Shown one piece after another: positions 44,744 to 52,702 of a DNA stretch of 64,000 bases. The notes beneath the pieces are model-generated. The model did no database searches. It saw only the letters and a program-made list of their open reading frames with translations, and had not been told where the DNA came from. The stretch covers positions 186,001-250,000 of the forward strand of contig JAEUKI010000062.1 in NCBI GenBank assembly GCA_016793325.1, in the 5' to 3' direction. The translations under genes and the position numbers were made by a program. Position 1 is the stretch's first letter. Each line of letters begins with the position of its first letter. This stretch comes from Myxococcales bacterium (GTDB lineage Bacteria > Myxococcota_A > Polyangia > Polyangiales > Ga0077539).

Positions 44744-46894
44744 ATGGGTGCTCCTCCTTCGCAAGAAGCCGCAGCGGCCGAGCTCTCCGAGCTCGTGTCG
44801 TCCCTGCGTGGCTCGGGACGCGACGACGCGGCGTACTGCGCCGCTCACGCGGGAACGTTTCTCCTCGCCGATCGCGCCCCCGACGACGTCACGCGCTTCT
44901 CGAACGAGTATCGACCGCAGCGGCCGCGCCGCGCCGAAGCCCCGATCGACGAAGAAGCGTGGTTCAAGCTCCTCGCCCACCCCGACGACGACCCGTTCGT
45001 CGCCAAGGTGTTCGAGTGCGTGCTCGGCGCCGTGCGCTCGGTGCGGTCGGTTCCGCTCGCGAAGGTGGGGCTGCACGCGCACGACGCGGCGCACCCGTCG
45101 CGCTCGTCGATCGCCGTTGTGCGCGCGCTCGGCGCAGCGGCGTTCGCGCTCGACGCTCCGATGCCGCTCGCGTTCGTCGTGCCCGAGCGCAGCAGCGCGA
45201 TCGAAGTGCTCCCCACCGATCCCATCGCGTCCATCGCTGGCGCGAAGGTGACCGCGGGTCGCTCGCTCGAAGAGCTCGCGTTTCTCGCGGGGCACCACAT
45301 GGCGCGCTATCGGCCGTCGCAGTACGTGCGCGTGCTCTACAAGGACTCGATACCAGAGCTCACGTCGCTCTTCGCTGCGTCGCTTCGCGCAGGCAGGCCG
45401 CAGCTCGCGGTCGATCCGTCGATCGCCAAGGTGGGCGACCAGCTTCGCAAGCTCATGGAGCCCGCTGCCGTCGCGCGCCTCGAGCGCGTCGTCGCCCTCT
45501 TTCTCGAGCGCGGACCGAAGATCGACATCGCGCGTTGGCTCGAGGGCGCCGAGCGAACCTCGCTTCGCGCAGGGCTCTTGCTCGCGGGCGACGTCGCGAG
45601 CGCGAAGAGCGCGCTCTCGCTCATCGAGAGCGCCCCCGACGGAGCGCTCTCGGACATCGTCACGTTCGCGATGAGCGAGCAGTACTGGGCGCTTCGTCAG
45701 CGCTTGGGCATCGCGCTCTGGCCCGACTCTCCCGTGCCGACGAAAGAGCCCGAGCACGTTCGCGCGTCGCCGTCGGTGTTTCCCCCGCCGCAAGAGATCG
45801 ACGAGGCGATCGCGCGCGCCGAAGCGCAAGAGGCCGCACAGCCCAGCGAGGCCGCCGTCGACACAGCGCCGAGCGACGCTGCGACGACGAGCGCCGACGC
45901 GCTCGAGCGCGAACCCGCGGCCGCTGCGGAAAACGCAGACGCCGCCGAACCGTCCCTCTTCTCGAAGCCGAGCATTCCCACGGGCCTCGTCGCTGCGGAC
46001 TTGTCGAGCGAAGAGCGCGCCGCTGCGACCGCTGCTGCGTCGGACGCCGAAGCCGCGTCCGCGGTCGATCGCCCCACGGTGTCGGCGCCGCAGCCCTCGG
46101 TGGGCGAGCGAATCGACGTGATCGTCGCTGCGCTCTCGGCGCTCGAAGACCCGCTCGAGAAGACCGAGATCGCCCAGTGGATCGCGACGCTCGTGAGCGC
46201 GCTGCGCAGCGCATACGCGCGGACGCCATCGGACTACGACGCGCGCGACGACGCCAACCAAGACGAGCCCGACACGTTTGCGTCTGCGCTCGTCGACGCG
46301 TGCCGGTGGCTCTCGATCGCCCCGCCGATCGTCGCCCCGTTCGAAGGGCTCGGTGTCCTCTGGTCTTCGCCGCCGAGCACGCCCGCGCTGGTGCTCGTCG
46401 ATCCCGAACGCGATCGCGCGCTCGCGCCCGACGCTCGCCGATGGCTCGCCGCGGAGTGCGCTGCGCAGTTTGTGTCCATGCGGGTCGCGATGCGCGTCGC
46501 GCCGACGCCCATGCTCTTGGCCGACGCGGTGTGCGCGGTCGCGTCGGCGCTCGCGCAAGGCGACGAAGGCGACTCCGAGGGGTCCTCCGCGCACGCGGTT
46601 GTGCGTCACGTCCTCGCGGACAGCGGGCTGCGTTCGTCGCTCGAGCCGCTCGCGCGCAGGCTCAGCGCAGAGGTCTTTCGCGGCGCCGTCGCGCGCTGGG
46701 TTCACTCGGCCGAGCGAGGCGCGGTTCGCTGCGCGCTCGCGCTGTGTGATCGCGACGGATGCGAGGACGAAGTGTTCGCCGCGCGCCCATTTCGACCGGG
46801 ATTTCTCGGTCCTGACGAGTGGCGCGCCGTCGTCGCGGAGGCGCGCGCGAGCGAGCACGTGCTCAGCGCTCGCGACGCTCGCGGCGTTCGATAA
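44744..46894 (+). CDS. Protein sharing the C-terminal module of the giant TPR protein
   Basis: A 716-aa protein, 65 nt downstream of the giant gene. Residues about 40-330 match its neighbour's C-terminal module segment by segment: FSNEYRPQRPRRAEAPIDEEAWFKLLAHPDDDPFVAKVFECVLGAVRSV against the giant protein's FYEQYKPRRPLAPQSRLDEERWIKDLFHQDEDPFVGKMFACILPALRRV, SLEELAFLAGHHMARYRPSQYVR against PVDLQFIAAKHMSYYRPEHYVR, and a matching end YWALRQRLGI against YFRLRESLGI. The TPR solenoid is missing. An Ala/Glu/Ser-rich linker (about 345-455) leads to a C-terminal region I do not recognise. It overlaps the convergent crotonase gene by 32 nt. Confidence 0.8.
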   Translation: MGAPPSQEAAAAELSELVSSLRGSGRDDAAYCAAHAGTFLLADRAPDDVTRFSNEYRPQRPRRAEAPIDEEAWFKLLAHPDDDPFVAKVFECVLGAVRSVRSVPLAKVGLHAHDAAHPSRSSIAVVRALGAAAFALDAPMPLAFVVPERSSAIEVLPTDPIASIAGAKVTAGRSLEELAFLAGHHMARYRPSQYVRVLYKDSIPELTSLFAASLRAGRPQLAVDPSIAKVGDQLRKLMEPAAVARLERVVALFLERGPKIDIARWLEGAERTSLRAGLLLAGDVASAKSALSLIESAPDGALSDIVTFAMSEQYWALRQRLGIALWPDSPVPTKEPEHVRASPSVFPPPQEIDEAIARAEAQEAAQPSEAAVDTAPSDAATTSADALEREPAAAAENADAAEPSLFSKPSIPTGLVAADLSSEERAAATAAASDAEAASAVDRPTVSAPQPSVGERIDVIVAALSALEDPLEKTEIAQWIATLVSALRSAYARTPSDYDARDDANQDEPDTFASALVDACRWLSIAPPIVAPFEGLGVLWSSPPSTPALVLVDPERDRALAPDARRWLAAECAAQFVSMRVAMRVAPTPMLLADAVCAVASALAQGDEGDSEGSSAHAVVRHVLADSGLRSSLEPLARRLSAEVFRGAVARWVHSAERGAVRCALALCDRDGCEDEVFAARPFRPGFLGPDEWRAVVAEARASEHVLSARDARGVR

Positions 46895-47630
46895 ACCGCG
46901 CGACCGCCGCTTCGTGCGAAGGGAGCGCCCAACACGCGGCGAACGCGCTGAGCTCCGCCGCGCTCGATCGCGCGACCGCATGATCGAGCGACGCACGCAC
47001 GAGCGAGAGCTGCGCAGCCGTCACGGCCGGGTCGATCGCCGCCAGACGCTCGGTCCAAGCCAGCGCAGCTTCGAGCGCGGATTTCTCGGCGCACACTTCG
47101 TCGACGAAGCGCGCTTGGTGTGCCTCGCGCGCGCTGACGGTCTCTGCGCCGAGCAGCCAACGCGTGGCGGTCGAAGCACCCACGATGGCGACCAGACGCG
47201 CCGTGGCGCCCCACCCAGTCGTGACGGCGAGCTTGTTCTGCACCCAGTGGAAGCTCGCGCGCTCGTGCGCGAAGCGCAGGTCGCACGCCGCTGCGAGCTC
47301 GCACCCACCGCCGTATGCGTCGCCGTCCACCGCGGCGACGATCGGGAGCTTCGTCGCTCGGAGCGCTGCGATCAGCGCGCGCCCTTTGCGCGCGACGGCT
47401 CGCCCCCCCGCGCGACCCTTGAGCGCGCCGAACTCGCGGAGGTCTCCGCCTGCGACGAACGTTGGCGGGCTCGCTGCGAGCACGATCGCGCGGGCCGTCG
47501 CGTCTTGTTTCACCGTGCGCGCGTGGGACACGAGCGCGTCGATCGTCTCGGTGTCGAGCGCGTTGCGCGCCTCGCTGCGACGAACGGTGAGCACCCGAGC
47601 GACCCCGTTCGCTTCGAGCGTCGCGCTCAT
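46863..47630 (-). CDS. Enoyl-CoA hydratase/isomerase (crotonase) family protein
   Basis: A 255-aa crotonase-fold protein. The oxyanion-hole segments are present (VAGGDLREFG and GDAYGGGCELAAACD). The first catalytic Glu of hydratases is kept (GGGCEL), but the second, in the usual QPE position, is Gln (FHWVQNKLAV), followed by TTGWGATARLVAIVG. This pattern argues against a standard hydratase and is closer to decarboxylase-like members such as ECHDC1. The substrate is uncertain. Its ATG overlaps the upstream rimK stop (ATGA), and its 3' end overlaps the convergent gene by 32 nt. Confidence 0.82.
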   Translation of the reverse strand: MSATLEANGVARVLTVRRSEARNALDTETIDALVSHARTVKQDATARAIVLAASPPTFVAGGDLREFGALKGRAGGRAVARKGRALIAALRATKLPIVAAVDGDAYGGGCELAAACDLRFAHERASFHWVQNKLAVTTGWGATARLVAIVGASTATRWLLGAETVSAREAHQARFVDEVCAEKSALEAALAWTERLAAIDPAVTAAQLSLVRASLDHAVARSSAAELSAFAACWALPSHEAAVARFIERRERRER

Positions 47631-48604
47631 CGCGACGATCGTCGGCGGCGTGCGGGTGTGCCGCGCTCTTCCTCGAGGATCTCAGCGTCTCGCGCGTACG
47701 GCCCCTTGCGCTTGAGCCGCTTTCGCGCCCGGTAGTACCGCTCGGCGTGCTGAACGATCTCGCTCGCGATGTCTTTTTGTGTGGCGCGCTCGATGCCTTC
47801 GAGTCCCGGGGACGAGTTGATCTCGAGGATGCGGGGGCCGCGGCGAGTCTCGAGCATGTCGACGCCGCACACCTCGAGGGCCATCACTTCGGCCGCGGCG
47901 ATCGCGGCCTTGGCGTAGCGCGCTTGGAGCTTCGAGATTCCCTCGGCGTCTCCGCCGCGGTGGAGGTTCGAGCGAAACTCACCGCGCTTCGCGCGACGCC
48001 GCATCGCCGCCACGACGCGTCCCCCGACGACGATCACGCGGATGTCGCGGCCCTTGGACTCGGCGACGAACTCTTGGAGGATGATGTCCTGCCCGAGGCT
48101 CCAGAAGCTCTCGAGCGTGGACTGAACGCTCTGGCGTGTCTCGGCGAGCATCACGCCGACGCCTTGCGTTCCTTGGTGGAGCTTGACGATCGCGGGCGGG
48201 CCTTCGACGAGCTGGAGCGCGCTGTCGAGGTACGCCGTTGATTTCGTGCACACCGTCGTGGGGATGTCCAAGTCGCGCTTGGTGAGCAGCTGCATCGCGC
48301 GAAGCTTGTCTCGCGATCGCGCGATCGCGATCGAGTGGTTCAACACGGGGACGCCCATCATGTCGAACTGGCGGACCACCGCGAGCCCGTAGCTCGTGAT
48401 CGAAGCGCCGATGCGCGGGAGCACGAGGTCGTACTTCTCCGCAGGAGTGCCGCGAAAATAGAGCTGCGGTTGTCCGCGCGACACGACGAGCGAGAACTCG
48501 AGCGGGTCGATCACCGACACGACGTGTCCGCGCGCGCGGGCCGCTTCGGTGAGCCTTCGCGTCGAGTACAGCGAGGCCTTGCGCGAGAGGATGAGCAGGT
48601 GCAT
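47627..48604 (-). CDS. rimK: RimK family alpha-L-glutamate ligase (ATP-grasp)
   Basis: An ATP-grasp enzyme that adds glutamates to a protein C-terminus, classically ribosomal protein S6. From ATG 48604 (MHLLILSRKASLYSTRRLTEAARARGH) the protein is 325 aa and follows E. coli RimK closely: VLPRIGASITSYGLAVVRQFDMMGVPVLN, ARSRDKLRAMQLLTK, VKLHQGTQGVGVMLAETRQSV, RRAKRGEFRSNLHRGGDAE and the metal/ATP motif LEINSSPGLEGIE. The frame extends to 48652, but the family start is at 48604, with GGAG about 11 nt upstream. A basic C-terminal tail of about 35 residues is extra. Confidence 0.9.
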   Translation of the reverse strand: MHLLILSRKASLYSTRRLTEAARARGHVVSVIDPLEFSLVVSRGQPQLYFRGTPAEKYDLVLPRIGASITSYGLAVVRQFDMMGVPVLNHSIAIARSRDKLRAMQLLTKRDLDIPTTVCTKSTAYLDSALQLVEGPPAIVKLHQGTQGVGVMLAETRQSVQSTLESFWSLGQDIILQEFVAESKGRDIRVIVVGGRVVAAMRRRAKRGEFRSNLHRGGDAEGISKLQARYAKAAIAAAEVMALEVCGVDMLETRRGPRILEINSSPGLEGIERATQKDIASEIVQHAERYYRARKRLKRKGPYARDAEILEEERGTPARRRRSSR

Positions 48605-48670
48605 CGCCGGGTTCACTCCGTGCTCTTCGACCGGTCGCGGAGGCGGGGCCACGACGGACAGAAGGGGGCG

Positions 48671-48698
48671 ATGGTAGAGGGTCCGCTCGCAGGGTCAA
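48671..48698 (-). promoter_or_regulatory. Candidate rimK promoter
   Basis: On the minus strand TTGACC (48698-48693) and TACCAT (48676-48671) are separated by 16 nt, 66 nt before the rimK start. An AGCGATCGCT palindrome (48698-48707) and an AT-rich patch lie just upstream. Confidence 0.35.
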
Positions 48699-48722
48699 GC
48701 GATCGCTAAATATCTAATGATT

Positions 48723-49526
48723 TTAATCGGTTGTAGGGGGCTTCGGGAGCCCGTCCAGCGATTGGCGCAGCCACGCGAGCTCGATCGCCGCGCGCCCGAT
48801 GTGCGCCGTGATCGCCGCGATCACCGCGAGCGACGCTGGCGCGATGGCCGCGAGCGCCGCGACGGAGAGCGCGACGAAATCGACGCCGAGCCGCGCGAGG
48901 ACGATCCGCGATGGGCGCGCGCGCAGCGCGTTGAATCCGTGGGCGAGCGCTGTGCGTGCGTCGGTGCCGACGACCACCGCGCCGCGAGCGAGCGCGAACA
49001 AGCTTCGAAGCGCGGCGATGACAACGAGCGCCGCGACCGTGACGGCGGTGAGCGACGCGATGTCTCGCGGTCTCTCGCTCGCGAGCGCGCTGACGGCGAG
49101 CGCGGTGAACGGGCGACGGAGCGCGAGCACCAAGAGCGCGAAGAGCGTCGCCTGCGCGAGCGCGAGCGCGACGATCCCAGGCGTGTGCGCGATCGACTGC
49201 GCCCACGGGCTACGAGGGAGCTGACGCGCGAGCGAGGGCAGGGCGCCCTGCAGCGGAACGGTCACGAGCGCGACGAGCCCCACGGTCAGCGCGGCGACCG
49301 CGAGGGCCGGCGGGAGCTCTGCCGATCGCGCGAAATAGAGCTCGAGCGCGATGCGTCCGTCCTCGGCGAAGAGCGCGTCGGCCCCCGCCGGGTGTGACGC
49401 GAGCGGCGCGGCGATGGCGTTCACGACGTTGCGCGCGAGCGCAAACGAGACCGCCCACTCGAGGAGCGCGAGCCCGATCACGTGCGGCGCAGCGCGACGC
49501 CAGAATCCCTTCGCTCGTTCGCTCAT
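48723..49526 (-). CDS. Polytopic membrane protein of unknown function
   Basis: A 267-aa protein from ATG 49526, which overlaps the stop of the M1 peptidase gene (ATGA); the frame is open far upstream, but that part is shadow. Five or six hydrophobic segments are visible (VIGLALLEWAVSFAL, ALAVAALTVGLVALVTV, GIVALALAQATLFALLVLAL, IASLTAVTVAALVVIAAL, VDFVALSVAALAAIAPASLAVIAAI), with a charged C-terminal end. No family recognised. Coupling to a secreted M1-type peptidase suggests a shared envelope function. Confidence 0.7.
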   Translation of the reverse strand: MSERAKGFWRRAAPHVIGLALLEWAVSFALARNVVNAIAAPLASHPAGADALFAEDGRIALELYFARSAELPPALAVAALTVGLVALVTVPLQGALPSLARQLPRSPWAQSIAHTPGIVALALAQATLFALLVLALRRPFTALAVSALASERPRDIASLTAVTVAALVVIAALRSLFALARGAVVVGTDARTALAHGFNALRARPSRIVLARLGVDFVALSVAALAAIAPASLAVIAAITAHIGRAAIELAWLRQSLDGLPKPPTTD

Positions 49527-51430
49527 GGCCCCAACCAACGAAGCAGCAACGCGATGACGTTGCTCACGCGCGCGGACAGCGGCGCTGCGCCGGGACCGGA
49601 CAACGACCGCGCGTTGTCGACGCGCGAGCTCTCGGCGAGGTGCACGTTTGGCGGCGGGTCGATCGTCACCGAGCGCAGCGGGCCGGGGATCTCGAGGCGC
49701 GGCTCGGCGGTGTTCCACGGGCGGGTGTGGCGCGATCCGTCGGAGCGCTCGATCGCGACCGTCACCGTCGGCGCGAGGTCGCCATCGCGCAGCAACACCG
49801 CGCGATCGGCGTCGAGCGAGGCGACGCGGAGGTTGGACGTCGAGCGCGAATTGAGCGCTGCTCGAAGTAGACGATCGACGCGCGCGCGTGCGGGCGCCGT
49901 CGGCGAGAGCGCGCGCAAGAGGTCGTCGGGGCTCGGGTGGCGATAGCGATACTGCTCGGCATACGCGCGAACGAGCGCGCGCAGCTCGTGGGGTTCGCTG
50001 CGCTCGAGCGTCGCGAGCACGGCGCTCGTCCGTCGATACACGAGCGCCGCGTACGAGTCGAACGTCGCGAACCGGGACGCTTCGCGCGCGAGGGGCCCCG
50101 CGTCTTCGTCGAGCGCCGCGAACGCTCCCTGCATCGCCCAGAACCCGAAGCCCACGCTTCCGACGTGGCCGAACGCGGGCGCTCCGTACACCTCGTCGAG
50201 CACGACTCCCGTCGCGTACTCCGCGAGCCCCTCGTCGAGCACCGGGTGCGCGTGCTCGTCGCTCGCGACCAGGCCGTAGAACCACTGGTGCGCGAGCTCG
50301 TGCGCGGTCACGTACTCGATCGTGCGCGCGAAGCGCGGGAGCGACGCGTTGCCTTCGACCGTGACGAGACCCGGATACTCCATCCCGCCGACGCCCGCCG
50401 CGTCCCGCGGCGCCACGACGATCGTGAGCTTGTCGTACGGGTACGGCCCGAAGCGACGTTCGAACACCGGCAGCGCGCGGCGCGCGAGCTCGATCGCTCG
50501 CTCGGCGAGGACGTCGTCGGGCGCTGTGTGGACAACATCGAGCACGACCGATCGGGCCTCGGCTGGGTCGTCGCCGTCTCGAACGCGCGCGTCGTTCACC
50601 GTGAGCACGCGCCGCGTCGTGCGCGTCGACCAGCCGAACGCGCAGTCGTGCGCGCGCCCGAGAACGAAGCGATGGATCGCGCGATCGCCCTGCAAAACGA
50701 CTGATGACGTTCGACCTGTGGCGAACACCATGGCGTCCCGCGGCGCGTCGATGGAGAGCTCGTAGCGCCCGAAGTCCGCGAAGAACTCGCTCTGCGCGTG
50801 GAGGGCGAAGTTGTTCCATCGGCCGTCGCGCTCGAGCACGGCGAGCTTGGGAAACCACTGCCCCGCGAAGCAGAATCGATCGCCGCAGCCGCTCCGCGAA
50901 AACGCATCCGGAAGTCGCAGCGAGAAGCGAACGACGAGCTCGACCGCCGTGTCTCGCGGGATCGGCTCGGGCAGGGGCGTGCGCATCCGCGTGCGGTCTC
51001 GCGGCGCGCCTGCGCCGTCGTTGAATTCGTGGGTCGTGTGCGGGAGCAGCTCCCGACCGTCGCTGAGCGCGATGGAGTGAACCGTGATCGACCCCTGCGC
51101 GCCGGGCGTGTTGCCTCGATGTCCGCCGCCCGTGAGCGTCTGCAAGAACAGCGAGCCCGGCGCGAACGCGTTGGCGTAGAGGTGCCACTCGAGCGTGCGC
51201 GCGGGCGTGTCGCTGCGGTGCACCCAGCGGATGCGCTCGGTGGCCTCGATCGTGCGGGGGCCCGTGATTCGCGCGTCGATCGTGTAGTCCGCGCGATTGA
51301 GCGGGCCGTCGCCGTGCTGCGCGCGCGCGTCGCGTGTCGCGAGCGCGACGACGAGCGCGGCCGTGACGCGCGTCGCGGTCAGCGGGGCTTGTGTGGATGG
51401 TTGTCGCCGAGCCAGGGGGACCTGAGCCAT
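49523..51430 (-). CDS. Secreted M1 family metallopeptidase
   Basis: A 635-aa zinc aminopeptidase-like protein. From ATG 51430 the N-terminus has a long n-region and then a hydrophobic core ending DARAQ, consistent with export. The catalytic set is complete: the M1 exopeptidase-type loop GGMEYPG near residue 348, HELAH at about 377-381 and the third zinc ligand Glu exactly 19 positions after the second His (VLDEGLAEYA, about 400). The N-terminal saddle domain includes LEWHLYANAFAPGS. The ATG at 51511 would overlap the divergent tsaE coding region and lacks a signal-like start. Only 17 nt separate the two divergent starts. Confidence 0.85.
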   Translation of the reverse strand: MAQVPLARRQPSTQAPLTATRVTAALVVALATRDARAQHGDGPLNRADYTIDARITGPRTIEATERIRWVHRSDTPARTLEWHLYANAFAPGSLFLQTLTGGGHRGNTPGAQGSITVHSIALSDGRELLPHTTHEFNDGAGAPRDRTRMRTPLPEPIPRDTAVELVVRFSLRLPDAFSRSGCGDRFCFAGQWFPKLAVLERDGRWNNFALHAQSEFFADFGRYELSIDAPRDAMVFATGRTSSVVLQGDRAIHRFVLGRAHDCAFGWSTRTTRRVLTVNDARVRDGDDPAEARSVVLDVVHTAPDDVLAERAIELARRALPVFERRFGPYPYDKLTIVVAPRDAAGVGGMEYPGLVTVEGNASLPRFARTIEYVTAHELAHQWFYGLVASDEHAHPVLDEGLAEYATGVVLDEVYGAPAFGHVGSVGFGFWAMQGAFAALDEDAGPLAREASRFATFDSYAALVYRRTSAVLATLERSEPHELRALVRAYAEQYRYRHPSPDDLLRALSPTAPARARVDRLLRAALNSRSTSNLRVASLDADRAVLLRDGDLAPTVTVAIERSDGSRHTRPWNTAEPRLEIPGPLRSVTIDPPPNVHLAESSRVDNARSLSGPGAAPLSARVSNVIALLLRWLGP

Positions 51431-51447
51431 GCTACGCGAGTCGGTCG

Positions 51448-51948
51448 ATGACGCGCGTTCGATTCGAGTTCGAAGGCCCGCGAGGGCGCGTGCGCGCCGC
51501 AGCGCGCGCAATGGGTGAAGCCGCGTCGGCGGGCGACGTCGTCGCGCTCGTCGGTCCCCTCGGCGCAGGAAAGACTGTCTTTGCTCAAGCGCTTCTCCGC
51601 GGCGCTGGCGTCCCCGCGGACGTTCGCGTGTCGTCGCCCACCTTCGCGATCGTCCACGAGTACCAGGGCCGCACGAAGGTCCTGCACGCGGATCTCTATC
51701 GCTTGAGCGGCCCCGAGTCGCTCGACGAAGTGGGGCTCTTCTCGCTCGGGATCGACGCGATCACCGTCGTCGAGTGGCCCGAGCGCGCGGGCGAGCTCGT
51801 TCCGCGAGAGACCGTGTGGGTCACGATCACGCGCGTCTCGCCCCTGCGTCGTCGGGTCGTGATCGAAGGCGAAGGCCCACGCGCCGAGTCGCTCGTCGCC
51901 GCTGCGCGCGAGGGCTTCGCGTCGAAGCCTCGACGCGTCGCTCAGTAG
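51448..51948 (+). CDS. tsaE: tRNA threonylcarbamoyladenosine biosynthesis ATPase TsaE
   Basis: A P-loop ATPase acting with TsaB and TsaD to make t6A37 in tRNAs reading ANN codons. The 166-aa protein from ATG 51448 (MTRVRFEFEGPRGRVRAAAR) has Walker A GPLGAGKT near residue 38, VRVSSPTFAIVHEYQGRTKVLHADLYRL and ITVVEWPERAGELVP, all typical. The frame opens at 51391, but that would overlap the M1 peptidase start. It ends 7 nt inside the convergent P460-like gene. Confidence 0.93.
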   Translation: MTRVRFEFEGPRGRVRAAARAMGEAASAGDVVALVGPLGAGKTVFAQALLRGAGVPADVRVSSPTFAIVHEYQGRTKVLHADLYRLSGPESLDEVGLFSLGIDAITVVEWPERAGELVPRETVWVTITRVSPLRRRVVIEGEGPRAESLVAAAREGFASKPRRVAQ

Positions 51949-52664
51949 TCGTCGACGTTTGTCGTGAATCCGAAGTGGTGCCCGGTGCGGCCGACTTCGC
52001 CGGCGGTCGAGTGGCACGAGGCGCAGATCGTCCGCTCGTTTCCTGGGCGATCGGCGACTCCGTCGGCGACGATGCCCTCGGGTGTGATCGGGACCGGCAA
52101 CATCGGGTTCATCGAGCCCGCTGGCACGCGCTGGTACCAGTACCAGTCCGCGGGGGTATTTCCTGGGCCAACTTTCAACATGACGGCGAAGCCCGTAATC
52201 GTGCGCAGCGACGCGTCGTAGAGCTCTTTGACCGCGGCCGCGCCGACGGGAAACGGCTGCGATGGCAGCGTGTTGATCCACTGCGCGTTCAGGCAAACGC
52301 GCGTGTACGCGTGGGCTGACGGGATCGGCGCTGGGTGCGGCGCGCGCTGGCAACTCCACATGCGGTAGCTCCCGAAATTGAGCCAAGGCGCGATCGACGC
52401 GTGCCCTCGGGGCGGAATTTCGGGCCCTACGAGGCCGGCCTCTTCGTCGAACACAACGTCGGGGATCGGCGGCCGCTCGCGTGGCGCGTCGATCGTGTCG
52501 CTCGCGTCCGTTCCTCCGTCGGCGGCGTCGAGCTCTTGCGCGTCCGCGATGGCGTCTTCGACCGCGCCGTCACCGGCGTCGACCGGTCGCCGCGGGCGCG
52601 GAGGGCAGCCCGCGACGAATACACACACAATCAAAAACGCCGTCCCTGCACGCCAGTTCGCCAT
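51942..52664 (-). CDS. Single-haem cytochrome P460-like lipoprotein
   Basis: A 240-aa lipoprotein from ATG 52664 (MANWRAGTAFLIVCVFVAGC, lipobox VAGC), followed by an Asp/Ala-rich tether. The C-terminal part carries one c-type haem motif CASCH in ERTICASCHSTAGEVG. Before it, FGSYRMWSCQRAPHPAPIPSAH, VCLNAQWINTLPSQPFPVGAAAVKELYDA and GFAVMLKVGPGNTPADWYWYQ follow the cytochrome P460/c-prime-beta pattern. Redox or nitrogen-oxide chemistry at the cell surface is possible but inferred. It is 38 nt downstream of the next lipoprotein gene, so probably co-transcribed. Confidence 0.7.
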   Translation of the reverse strand: MANWRAGTAFLIVCVFVAGCPPRPRRPVDAGDGAVEDAIADAQELDAADGGTDASDTIDAPRERPPIPDVVFDEEAGLVGPEIPPRGHASIAPWLNFGSYRMWSCQRAPHPAPIPSAHAYTRVCLNAQWINTLPSQPFPVGAAAVKELYDASLRTITGFAVMLKVGPGNTPADWYWYQRVPAGSMNPMLPVPITPEGIVADGVADRPGNERTICASCHSTAGEVGRTGHHFGFTTNVDDY

Positions 52665-52702
52665 CGTTGATCGCGTGAGTGTAGACCGTCTCGGCACCTT
52701 TC

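Noticed and set aside
51431..51511. Upstream start of the M1 peptidase
   Set aside because: It would overlap the tsaE coding region and place 27 Arg-rich residues before the signal peptide.
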